From Oceanospirillaceae bacterium (GTDB lineage Bacteria > Pseudomonadota > Gammaproteobacteria > Pseudomonadales > Balneatricaceae), in the NCBI GenBank assembly GCA_023954795.1, contig JAGSHA010000016.1:1-20227 (forward strand): a stretch of 20,227 nt of DNA, in the 5' to 3' direction. Shown here piece by piece: positions 7,335-14,141 of this stretch. A model generated the notes under the pieces. The model did no database searches and was not told the origin of the DNA. It worked only from the letters and a program-made list of their open reading frames with translations. Numbering within the stretch: position 1 is the first letter of the stretch; each line of letters starts with the position of its first letter. The position numbers and the translations under genes are program-made.

Positions 7335-8315
7335 GTGAGTAACCCCATTCCAGTTGTAATTTGTGACGATTCTAACCTGGCCCGTAAACAGATGGCTAAG
7401 GCTCTGAGTCACTGGAACGTCGATATCAGCTATGCGGAACACGGATTAACCGCACTGGAAGCTATTCGTTTAGGCAAAGGTGATGTGCTGTTTCTGGATC
7501 TGAATATGCCGATTATGGATGGCTATCAGGTATTGGAACGCATCAGGGCTGAAGATTTGCCAACCATGGTCATCGTTGTCTCTGGTGATATTCAACCAGA
7601 AGCCCGTCGGCAAGTGTTGGCGATGGGCGCTCTCGACTTTATTCAGAAGCCGTTCTCAGAAGAAATTGTCTCCGAAGTCCTGCGTCGTTATGGCTTGTTG
7701 AGCGAGCTGCAAGATGAAAATGACGGACTTCCCCCCGAAGATACCGCCGTCATACTACCCGATTATTACCAGGAGATTGCCAACGTTGCGATGGGACGTG
7801 CCGGTGATCGTCTGGCACGTTTTCTTGATGCTTTTGTTCATTTGCCGGTCCCGGTCGTGACATCGATGACGCGAAGCGAATTAGAGCAGCAATTAAGAAC
7901 GTCCGCCGATCAGGGGAAGCGGGTCGTATCTCAGGGGTTTGTTGGCGCGGGTATTGCTGGTGAAGCAATGATCTCTCTGCCGGCAGAGAGTTTTGAATCG
8001 GTGGCTGAGCTGTTGAAGCTAAACTACGAAGCGACCACCGAGTTCGAAAACGAGATGCTCATGGATCTGGCCAATATCCTGATAGGTGCCTTCCTGCAAT
8101 CGTTTGCCCGTCAGTTGGATATCGAATTCAGTTGCGGGACACCGGTGCTACTGCCTGCAATGACGTCATTACCCTCTGGCGGAGAAAGCTGGAAAGAGAC
8201 GTTGTCCATTACGATTGAGTATGGCCTGAACGAACAGCGCAACAGTTGTGAACTGATGCTGGTGTTCAGTGAAGAGTCTCTAGAGTCGCTGCGAAAACTG
8301 AGTAAATTCTTCTGA
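7335..8315 (+). CDS. Response regulator: CheY-like receiver fused to CheC-like phosphatase domain
   Basis: This is a 326-residue protein from the GTG at 7335, chosen because GGAG (7324-7327) is well placed and the product then begins SNPIPVVICDDSN like a receiver; an upstream extension to 7296 has no such support. Residues 5-120 are a receiver with acidic Asp11/Asp12, phospho-acceptor Asp55 (FLDLNMPIMDGY), Ser83 and Lys105 (QKPF). After a linker, residues 140-300 resemble CheC/CheX/FliY. A D143-x3-E147-x2-N150 motif with a proline 21-23 residues later matches the CheC active-site pattern. A second copy reads E240-x3-D244-x2-N247. CheC-type domains dephosphorylate CheY-P, so this may be a self-limiting regulator or act on another receiver. 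Its stop overlaps the next gene (TGATG). No cognate kinase is visible in the window. Confidence 0.82.
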   Translation: MSNPIPVVICDDSNLARKQMAKALSHWNVDISYAEHGLTALEAIRLGKGDVLFLDLNMPIMDGYQVLERIRAEDLPTMVIVVSGDIQPEARRQVLAMGALDFIQKPFSEEIVSEVLRRYGLLSELQDENDGLPPEDTAVILPDYYQEIANVAMGRAGDRLARFLDAFVHLPVPVVTSMTRSELEQQLRTSADQGKRVVSQGFVGAGIAGEAMISLPAESFESVAELLKLNYEATTEFENEMLMDLANILIGAFLQSFARQLDIEFSCGTPVLLPAMTSLPSGGESWKETLSITIEYGLNEQRNSCELMLVFSEESLESLRKLSKFF

Positions 8316-9283
8316 TGACTGATAGCAATGAAAGCCTGAATATTGATGAGCTGCACTGGCACCTGGGATTGCTACACAACCTGAATGTCGGCTTGGTTGT
8401 ACTGGATCAAAGCTATCAGGTACAGCTTTGGAACGGTTTTATGTCTAATCACTCAGAGGTTGGACCTGCAAAAATTCGGGAAAAGAACCTCTTTGATGAG
8501 TTTCCGGAATTGCCGGTTGAGTGGCTGCGCCGGAAAATTGACAGCGTATTTCAGCTTAAAAGCCCCGCGTATATTACGTGGGAGCAAAGACCTTACTTAT
8601 TTGATTTTCGAAGTCAGCGCCCGATTACCGGGGTTGCTGCGCGGATGTATCAAAATGTCACTCTGATGCCTCTGACCTCGCCAAGCGGTCAGGTCGAATT
8701 TGTCAGTATGATGATTGATGATGTGACAGATGTGGCTGTAAGCCGTATTGAGCTGGAAGAGGTGAATGGGCAGTTACAAACCTTGAGTCGGGAAGATCGT
8801 CTCACGGGGCTCTTCAATCGCGGTCACTGGCAAGAGTGTCTCGATCTGGAAGTGAATCGTTTTATGCGTGGGCAAGAAGCGTGCACGCTAATCCTGCTGG
8901 ATATCGATCACTTTAAGGCGGTAAACGATAACTACGGCCACCCGGCAGGTGATGAGGTGATTCGTCGGATTGCCGCCCTGATGGCAGGACATGCTCGGAA
9001 AACCGATATTGTCGGGCGCTATGGTGGTGAGGAATTTGGCGTTATCTTGCCTCATACCAACGCTACGCAAGCGGAGGTCTTTGCTGAAAGGTTGCGTCGT
9101 GCGGCGGAGTTGTTGGATGTAGAGTTTGAGGGACAGGTTATCAATGTCACGATCAGCTTAGGTATCGCAGAGATACAGGTTGATGTGCAGGATGCTGAGC
9201 AATGGATCGGGCAGGCTGATGAAGCGCTCTATTGTTCTAAGCAAAATGGTCGCAACCAGTTTAATATTTACAATCACGAGTGA
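8315..9283 (+). CDS. Diguanylate cyclase with N-terminal PAS-like domain
   Basis: This 322-residue protein is translationally coupled to the preceding receiver-CheC gene (ATG inside the upstream stop). Residues about 15-145 have a PAS-like outline (LHNLNVGLVVLDQSYQVQLWN ... SMMIDDVTDVAVS), followed by a short helical linker. The GGDEF domain starts at DRLTGLFNRGHW. The active site is GGEEF at 237-241, with LLDIDHFKAVND supplying the metal/nucleotide residues. An inhibitory I-site, RKTD (228-231), lies five residues upstream. The cyclase therefore looks active, making cyclic-di-GMP from two GTP, with product feedback. It has no membrane segment and is presumably cytoplasmic. Pairing with a receiver protein suggests that the partner's phosphorylation state controls it. 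The PAS ligand cannot be predicted. Confidence 0.88.
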   Translation: MTDSNESLNIDELHWHLGLLHNLNVGLVVLDQSYQVQLWNGFMSNHSEVGPAKIREKNLFDEFPELPVEWLRRKIDSVFQLKSPAYITWEQRPYLFDFRSQRPITGVAARMYQNVTLMPLTSPSGQVEFVSMMIDDVTDVAVSRIELEEVNGQLQTLSREDRLTGLFNRGHWQECLDLEVNRFMRGQEACTLILLDIDHFKAVNDNYGHPAGDEVIRRIAALMAGHARKTDIVGRYGGEEFGVILPHTNATQAEVFAERLRRAAELLDVEFEGQVINVTISLGIAEIQVDVQDAEQWIGQADEALYCSKQNGRNQFNIYNHE

Positions 9284-9331
9284 CGGCAATCGCAGGCTGT
9301 TTTATGATGCCTGTGAGCCTTATCTTGCCAA

Positions 9332-9337
9332 TATAAT
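9332..9337 (+). promoter_or_regulatory. Candidate -10 box for nth
   Basis: A perfect TATAAT lies 49 bases before the nth ATG at 9386 and downstream of a small hairpin (CAGGC 9293-9297 with GCCTG 9309-9313). No good -35 hexamer is seen at 16-18 bases, so this is only a candidate. Confidence 0.3.
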
Positions 9338-9385
9338 AGAACTGAACACCTCCTTTAATCGCTGCTTGTTGTAACACTGCCTCCG

Positions 9386-10030
9386 ATGAATAAACAGAAA
9401 CGCCACGAGATTTTCACGCGACTGCGTGACGACAATCCGAACCCTACCACTGAACTTGAATACAACTCGCCATTTGAGCTGTTGATCGCTGTGATTTTGT
9501 CCGCGCAGGCGACGGATGTGGGGGTGAATAAGGCAACACGTAAGCTTTATCCGGTTGCGAATACGCCAGAAGCGATTTACGCCTTAGGTGTGGATGGCTT
9601 GAAGGAATACATCAAAACGATCGGTCTGTTTAACGCGAAAGCGGAAAATGTGATCAAGACCTGCCGCATGTTAATTGATTTGCACAGCTCTGAGGTGCCA
9701 GACAATCGTGAAGCGTTGGAGGCCTTGCCGGGGGTAGGGCGAAAAACCGCCAATGTGGTGTTGAATACGGCGTTCGGTCACCCGGCCATGGCGGTGGATA
9801 CCCACATTTTCCGGGTGTCGAATCGGACCAAAATTGCACCGGGGAAAAACGTTAACGAAGTGGAGCAGAAGCTGCTGCGCTTTGTGCCTAAAGAGTTTTT
9901 ACTGGACGCCCATCACTGGCTTATTTTGTTAGGCCGTTACGTCTGTACTGCGCGTAAACCACGTTGTGGTTCCTGTCTGATCGAAGATCTTTGCGAATAT
10001 AAAGATAAAACAGAGATTGGTGGCGACTGA
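9386..10030 (+). CDS. nth: Endonuclease III (Nth), DNA glycosylase/AP lyase
   Basis: This 214-residue protein is the base-excision-repair enzyme that removes oxidised pyrimidines and cleaves the abasic site. The helix-hairpin-helix reads LPGVGRKTANVVL, with catalytic Lys120; the aspartate is Asp138 in MAVDTHIFRVSNR. The C-terminal 4Fe-4S cluster ligands are Cys187, Cys194, Cys197 and Cys203 (C-x6-C-x2-C-x5-C). Numbering matches the E. coli enzyme exactly. No strong ribosome-binding site is seen before the start. In E. coli nth directly follows rsxE; here two signalling genes lie between them. It converges on the small minus-strand gene ending at 10037. Confidence 0.97.
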   Translation: MNKQKRHEIFTRLRDDNPNPTTELEYNSPFELLIAVILSAQATDVGVNKATRKLYPVANTPEAIYALGVDGLKEYIKTIGLFNAKAENVIKTCRMLIDLHSSEVPDNREALEALPGVGRKTANVVLNTAFGHPAMAVDTHIFRVSNRTKIAPGKNVNEVEQKLLRFVPKEFLLDAHHWLILLGRYVCTARKPRCGSCLIEDLCEYKDKTEIGGD

Positions 10031-10036
10031 TCCGCT

Positions 10037-10282
10037 TCAGCGGCCATAAAATAGCGGGGTATAGGCCTCAATGCGCCGGTCTTCGAAGAAGGTTCGATTC
10101 AGTTTTTTGGATATAAACTGTGCTTCGAAACGATCAATGTCTATATCAATCAACGCCATCACTTTATTCGGATTACCTTCGTTGCTGAAGGTGATTTTCT
10201 GAATCCGCGCATCTCCCTTCAGCAAATCACTGACGTTTTCCTGAGTGACGTGAGGCGGCAGGTTGCCAAGGGTGATAACCAT
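10037..10282 (-). CDS. Small RRM-like protein (paralogue 2)
   Basis: This is an 81-residue protein. Its start MVITLGNLP fits the RNP2 strand of an RNA-recognition motif ([ILV]-x-[ILV]-x-N-L-P), followed by a helix (TQENVSDLL), a strand (IQKITFSNEG) and a strand where RNP1 is expected (NKVMALIDID). The aromatic RNP1 pattern (K/R-G-F/Y-x-F-V) is missing. It ends RRIEAYTPLFYGR, nearly the same as the RRLEAYAPLFFN end of its neighbour at 10364-10624. AGGA lies about 9 bases before the start. Nucleic-acid binding is an inference from the fold; without RNP1 aromatics, protein binding is also possible. It lies 81 bases downstream of its paralogue on the same strand. Confidence 0.7.
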   Translation of the reverse strand: MVITLGNLPPHVTQENVSDLLKGDARIQKITFSNEGNPNKVMALIDIDIDRFEAQFISKKLNRTFFEDRRIEAYTPLFYGR

Positions 10283-10363
10283 GTGATGTTATCCTAGGTT
10301 AGCATTTGTCCTATTAGAAAAATGGGTCTTAGTAGGGTGCTTTGTCAACCAACGGACAGATCA

Positions 10364-10624
10364 TTAGTTAAAAAATAGCGGTGCGTAGGCTTCCAGGCGG
10401 CGCTGTTTATGAAAGTGTTGATTGAGCCTTACCACATTGCGGTTCAATTCTACCCGACTCATCTGGTTAAACCGGATCCAGGCAATCACTCTTTCCGCAT
10501 TCCCCTCATCGCTGAAGCTGATATTCTCAATCCGGTTGTCGCTGGAGAACAGTTCGCACACATCGTGGATCGAGGTGTCATTTGGCAGGTTGTTTATCGC
10601 AATAATCATCTGTATTTTTTCCAT
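10364..10624 (-). CDS. Small RRM-like protein (paralogue 1)
   Basis: This is an 86-residue protein; a start at 10609 (81 residues, MIIAINNLP) would align exactly with its paralogue at 10037-10282 and is equally plausible. IIAINNLP fits RNP2. The next parts follow a beta-alpha-beta-beta-alpha-beta order: helix SIHDVCELF, strand RIENISFSDEGN, strand RVIAWIRF, helix, then QRRLEAYAPLFFN. RNP1 is again not canonical. The shared FS[ND]EGN and R[RI]xEAYxPLF motifs show that the two genes arose by duplication. They follow dbpA and ppiC on the same strand. RNA binding is likely but not shown; the target is unknown. Confidence 0.7.
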   Translation of the reverse strand: MEKIQMIIAINNLPNDTSIHDVCELFSSDNRIENISFSDEGNAERVIAWIRFNQMSRVELNRNVVRLNQHFHKQRRLEAYAPLFFN

Positions 10625-10731
10625 AAAATTCAGGCCTATTTAAGCCTGTTTAGATGACAGTCGGTTTGCGTAATTATTTTTGTTTTCGGTGCTGTCGTGG
10701 ATGTGCTGTGGTCTGACCGAAATCCGATTGA

Positions 10732-11013
10732 TCAGTTGCGATAGATTGTTTCGATCAGGTGCCAGCCGAAGCGGGTTTTGATCGGGCCGTGAACGGTCAG
10801 CAAGGGCTTTTTGAAAACTACATCATCAAAGGCTTTCACCATCTGGCCACGCTTAAATTCGCCAAGGTCGCCAAAACGACGTTTGGATGGGCAAGTTGAA
10901 TGCTGTTTCGCCAGCTTGCCAAAGTCAGCACCTTTGGCAATTTTTGCTTTCAGTGCTTCCGCTTCTTCGCGGGTTTTTACCAGAATATGGCGGGCACATG
11001 CCTTATTGGCCAT
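10732..11013 (-). CDS. ppiC: Peptidyl-prolyl cis-trans isomerase PpiC (parvulin)
   Basis: This 93-residue protein consists of a single parvulin domain, as in E. coli PpiC (also 93 residues). Family motifs are ACARHILVKTREEAEALKAKI, GADFGKLAKQHSTCPSKRRFGDLGEFKRGQMVKAFDDVVF and a C-terminus with KTRFGWHLIET. There is no signal peptide, so it acts in the cytoplasm on proline peptide bonds. GAGG lies 8 bases before the start. It begins 31 bases after the dbpA stop on the same strand, so the two are probably co-transcribed. Confidence 0.95.
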   Translation of the reverse strand: MANKACARHILVKTREEAEALKAKIAKGADFGKLAKQHSTCPSKRRFGDLGEFKRGQMVKAFDDVVFKKPLLTVHGPIKTRFGWHLIETIYRN

Positions 11014-11044
11014 GTTTAAATCCTCGATGCAGAAAGGTGCTCGC

Positions 11045-12427
11045 TCAGAGGCGACGCACCTTGAATTTACGACCTTTAATTTTGCCGTCTAACAGCTGGT
11101 CCAGTGCTTTACGAGCTACGCCACGTTCAACGGCAACATAGGTGAAGAAGTCAAAGACGTCTATTTTGCCCACCTGAGCGCCTTGTATGCCGGCCGCGCC
11201 GGTCAGGGCACCTAAAACGTCTCCCGGACGCACTTTCTGTTTACGTCCACCGGCAATAGATAGTGTCACCATAGGGGGATGAGCCGGCAGTTCCGTTTCG
11301 CGGTTTGCGGTAGTTGGGACGCTGTCATAGAGCACGGTCTGATCGGTATATTCTTCGATCGTGGTCACTTTGTAGTGTTCGCGTTCGCCACAAATGCTCA
11401 GGGCCAGACCTGACTTGCCGGCACGGCCTGTACGTCCGATACGGTGAACATAGACTTCAGGATCGCGGGGCAGGTCATAGTTCACCACCATATCCAGATC
11501 TTCAACATCCAGACCTCGGGCGGCAACATCGGTCGCGACCAGCACGGAGCAGCTGCGGTTGGCAAACGTCGCCAATACCTGATCACGGTCCCGCTGATCC
11601 ATATCACCCTGTAGGGCGTTGGCATAAAAACCCGCGTTCTTCAGTGCTTGTCGAACGTCCTGACACTGCTGCTTGGTGTTACAGAACACTACCGAAGAAG
11701 TAGGTTCGTATTTATGTAACAGCTGTAGCAGCGTGGCGGTTTTTGCGTCTTTTTCTACGCGGTAGAAACGCTGACGAATGGTGTTCTCTTCGGGTTGCGC
11801 TTCAACGCTCACCTCCACCGGATTGTTCTGAAAGTCGTTGCTCAGGTCGCGGATACCATCGGGGTACGTTGCGGAGAACAACAGCGTCTGACGATCACGA
11901 GGGGTCTGCGCGGCAATGTCACGGATATCTGGATTGAAGCCCATCTCCAGCATGCGATCCGCTTCATCCAGAACCAGCGTTTTCAGTGACGAGAGGTTCA
12001 GCGTGCCTTTACGCAGATGGTCTTTGATGCGCCCCGGCGTACCAACAACCACATGAGCGCCATGTTGAAGTGAACCGATCTGTGGGCCGATAGGCTGGCC
12101 GCCACAGATTGCGAGGATCTTAACGTTTGGCTGAAAGCGTGCCAGACGGCGTAACTCCTTTGAGACCTGAGTCGCGAGTTCCCGCGTAGGGCAGAGAACC
12201 AGTAACTGAACCTTGTAGTTACGCGGTTCGAGTTTGGTCAGTGCGCCAATACCGAAAGCCGCGGTTTTACCACTGCCGGTTTTCGCTTTAGCGATCAGAT
12301 CCTGTCCGGCAATAATTTCCGGAAGGCTGGCAGCCTGAATAGGCGTCATGTCGCTGTAACCGATCTGCTTCAGGTTATCGAGCATAGATTGGGGCAGGTT
12401 CAGACTGGAAAACTGGGCTTGGGTCAC
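11045..12427 (-). CDS. dbpA: ATP-dependent RNA helicase DbpA
   Basis: This DEAD-box helicase acts in large-subunit assembly by recognising 23S rRNA hairpin 92. I chose the GTG at 12427 (460 residues, starting TQAQFSSLNLPQSML) because it aligns with the family N-terminus (E. coli DbpA is about 457 residues); an in-frame ATG at 12484 would add 19 residues. In the chosen numbering, the Q motif (MTPIQ) precedes Walker A AKTGSGKT at 48-55, DEAD is at 154-157 and SAT at 185-187. The C-terminal helicase half has ATDVAARGLDV and HRIGRTGRAG. The last 75 residues (MVTLSIAGGRKQKVRPGDVLGALTGAAGI...KGRKFKVRRL) are the RNA-binding domain that defines DbpA. ppiC follows in the same direction; the gene is divergent from the transporter at 12600. 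Confidence 0.96.
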   Translation of the reverse strand: MTQAQFSSLNLPQSMLDNLKQIGYSDMTPIQAASLPEIIAGQDLIAKAKTGSGKTAAFGIGALTKLEPRNYKVQLLVLCPTRELATQVSKELRRLARFQPNVKILAICGGQPIGPQIGSLQHGAHVVVGTPGRIKDHLRKGTLNLSSLKTLVLDEADRMLEMGFNPDIRDIAAQTPRDRQTLLFSATYPDGIRDLSNDFQNNPVEVSVEAQPEENTIRQRFYRVEKDAKTATLLQLLHKYEPTSSVVFCNTKQQCQDVRQALKNAGFYANALQGDMDQRDRDQVLATFANRSCSVLVATDVAARGLDVEDLDMVVNYDLPRDPEVYVHRIGRTGRAGKSGLALSICGEREHYKVTTIEEYTDQTVLYDSVPTTANRETELPAHPPMVTLSIAGGRKQKVRPGDVLGALTGAAGIQGAQVGKIDVFDFFTYVAVERGVARKALDQLLDGKIKGRKFKVRRL

Positions 12428-12599
12428 GGCAAGGCTCGCGGAGTTGATTAAATCGGCTATTTTACGCGCTTGCAGCAAGCGCATAAAGCGCTTTTAGCGA
12501 TCCCTCAAAATAGGGACAGTATTGGTGGGTGAACATGTTAGCATCTTAACTATATTTCCTTATGTATATCTTTCTGATGGACTCTAAAGGGCCGATACA

Positions 12600-13559
12600 G
12601 TGCTGGCGATACTTGCGATTACAACCCCGATCTTCTTGTTGATTGCCCTGGGTTATTTATTGGTGCGGGTGAAGCTGGTGCCGCAGGGAGCTATTGATGG
12701 TATGGGCAACTTTGTGGTGTATCTCGCCTTGCCTGCCTTACTGTTTAAAGCCCTGTCCTCGCGCCCGGTGAGTGACGTTTATAACAGCCATTATCTTCAG
12801 GTTTTTGCGCTAGGGTCGGTTTTATCTTTGTTAATCAGTGTCTGGTGGGCGAAGAAGATACGCGGTGTGGGGCTGGAGCGCGCTGCGTTTCTCGGGCTGG
12901 GCAGTGCGTTGTCAAACAATGGTTTTATAGGCTACGCGTTGGTTACTCAGTTGTTTGGCTCCGTAGCCGTGGCGGCAGCAGCGTTATCGATGCTGGTGGA
13001 TTTGATTGTATTGATCCCTTTGACCATCGTGTTGGCGGAGTGGGCAGGCAACGGGACAGGCCATGTGCGGCATGCTATTCAGACCGCCTTCCTAAAGACA
13101 CTGCGTAACCCGCTGGTGATTGCGATTGGGTTAGGTTTTTTGGCCTCTGCTGCGCAATGGCAACCCGTTGCACCGGTGATGCGGGCGATTGATATGTTGG
13201 CCAGTTCAGCCGCTCCGCTCTCATTGTTTGTGATTGGTGGGATGTTGGTGGGAATCTCAATGAAAGGGCAGCGCATCGATCTGTGTCAGATGACGGTGTT
13301 CAAGTTAGCGTTGCATCCTTGTCTGGTGGCGTTGTGTGTTTGGTTATTACCGGCATTTGATCCCATGCTACAGCTATGTGCAGTGTTGCTTGCGGCAGTG
13401 CCTATGGCAGGAGTCTTTCCGCTGATCGCGCAGACGTACGGGCAACAACAGGTGTGTGCTGCGGCCCTGGTTACCGCAACGATCATATCCTTCTTCACCC
13501 TGAATGTTGTGCTTTGGCTGATGGATCAATTCGGTGGTTTGTCTACGGTATTGGTGTAG
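12600..13559 (+). CDS. AEC-family (auxin efflux carrier-like) membrane transporter
   Basis: This 319-residue protein starts at a GTG at 12600 with AAAGGG upstream. About ten hydrophobic segments span the sequence in two five-helix halves. The N-terminus LAILAITTPIFLLIALGYLLVRVKLV followed by GMGNFVVYLALPALLFKALSSRPV is typical of AEC/YfdV-like proteins. The second half has NPLVIAIGLGFL, AAPLSLFVIGGML and MAGVFPLIAQTYGQ, the repeat-half equivalents. Family members carry malonate or other organic anions, but the substrate cannot be told here. It is divergent from dbpA and no catabolic partner gene lies next to it. Confidence 0.9.
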   Translation: MLAILAITTPIFLLIALGYLLVRVKLVPQGAIDGMGNFVVYLALPALLFKALSSRPVSDVYNSHYLQVFALGSVLSLLISVWWAKKIRGVGLERAAFLGLGSALSNNGFIGYALVTQLFGSVAVAAAALSMLVDLIVLIPLTIVLAEWAGNGTGHVRHAIQTAFLKTLRNPLVIAIGLGFLASAAQWQPVAPVMRAIDMLASSAAPLSLFVIGGMLVGISMKGQRIDLCQMTVFKLALHPCLVALCVWLLPAFDPMLQLCAVLLAAVPMAGVFPLIAQTYGQQQVCAAALVTATIISFFTLNVVLWLMDQFGGLSTVLV

Positions 13560-13701
13560 CTACGCACCATCGTTGGGAAGCCCTATTGCAGTGGACTTAA
13601 TCACAGGGTTTCGATCGCATTTCTTTGTTTTCTAAGTCAGATCTTAAGGCTGACCAACCGTGCTTTGATGTGTTTGTGCTGCATGCTATTAGGGGGGAAG
13701 A

Positions 13702-13737
13702 ATGGAGAACGTACTTTTTCGGGAAAACTTCTTATAA
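13702..13737 (+). CDS. Possible 11-codon leader peptide before the GIY-YIG gene
   Basis: The open frame ATG...TAA encodes MENVLFRENFL. It has a G-rich potential ribosome-binding site (AGGGGGG at 13691-13697, 4 bases from the ATG) and stops 9 bases before the GIY-YIG start at 13747, which itself has no Shine-Dalgarno sequence. Translational coupling would explain that gene's expression. This conflicts with the leaderless reading of the TATAAT at 13733-13738. Short frames like this arise by chance. Confidence 0.2.
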   Translation: MENVLFRENFL

Positions 13738-13738
13738 T
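13733..13738 (+). promoter_or_regulatory. Candidate -10 box giving a near-leaderless GIY-YIG transcript
   Basis: A perfect TATAAT lies only 8 bases from the ATG at 13747. A start site 7 bases downstream would fall within 2 bases of the start codon, which fits the lack of any Shine-Dalgarno sequence there. No good -35 is seen. Confidence 0.3.
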
Positions 13739-13746
13739 TCAAACCC

Positions 13747-14001
13747 ATGAATAGTTGGTTTGTTTATATCCTGCGTTGCTCAGATGATACGCTTTATACC
13801 GGCGTGACCACTGACCCCGTGCGCCGTTTGCGTGAACATAACGGGGAGATCAAAGGTGGTGCCCGTTATACCCGCACCCGTCAGCCCGTTGCTATGATCT
13901 GGCAAGAGTCTCAACCTAATCGCTCCGAGGCCTGCAAACGTGAGGCGCAAGTGAAGCGTTTATCCCGTTCGGCCAAGTTGCGACTGATTAGCGAAAAATA
14001 A
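13747..14001 (+). CDS. YhbQ-like GIY-YIG endonuclease-fold protein
   Basis: This is an 84-residue single GIY-YIG domain. The hallmark strands are WFVYILRC (GIY position) and LYTGVTTD (YIG position) about ten residues apart. They are followed by the expected catalytic Arg in PVRRLREHN, then GGARYTRTRQPVAMIW and a C-terminal helix with the conserved Glu (SEACKREAQVKRLSRSAKLRLI). E. coli YhbQ and UPF0213 proteins have this size and order. DNA cleavage activity is plausible from these residues, but the physiological role of the family is poorly defined. No conventional ribosome-binding site precedes the start; see the entries at 13702 and 13733. Confidence 0.92.
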   Translation: MNSWFVYILRCSDDTLYTGVTTDPVRRLREHNGEIKGGARYTRTRQPVAMIWQESQPNRSEACKREAQVKRLSRSAKLRLISEK

Positions 14002-14062
14002 TAGACTTTTCAACAAGACAAACTCGGTAAATATCCCTATTTATTGTGTGTGTTTGCTTTCG

Positions 14063-14068
14063 TATAAT
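14063..14068 (+). promoter_or_regulatory. Candidate -10 box for the PAS-GGDEF-EAL gene
   Basis: A perfect TATAAT lies 74 bases before the ATG at 14142 in an AT-rich stretch. A TTTATT (14040-14045) at 17-base spacing is a poor -35. Between box and gene lies an inverted repeat, CTGGCG (14094-14099) and CGCCAG (14127-14132), which could fold in the leader. Confidence 0.35.
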
Positions 14069-14141
14069 TCATTTATTTTATTGCAGAGTTTGGCTGGCGT
14101 GCCGATAGCCTGAAACGGTAACAGTGCGCCAGTTTGGGTAG

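Noticed and set aside
10631..10648. CAGGC...GCCTG hairpin as a ppiC terminator
   Set aside because: The stem is only 5 bases, the T-rich tail is weak, and it lies directly before the RRM-like gene start, so function cannot be assigned.
14091..14141. Possible cyclic-di-GMP riboswitch in the leader of the PAS-GGDEF-EAL gene
   Set aside because: Only a 6-base inverted repeat is seen; the conserved GEMM core sequences are not present.
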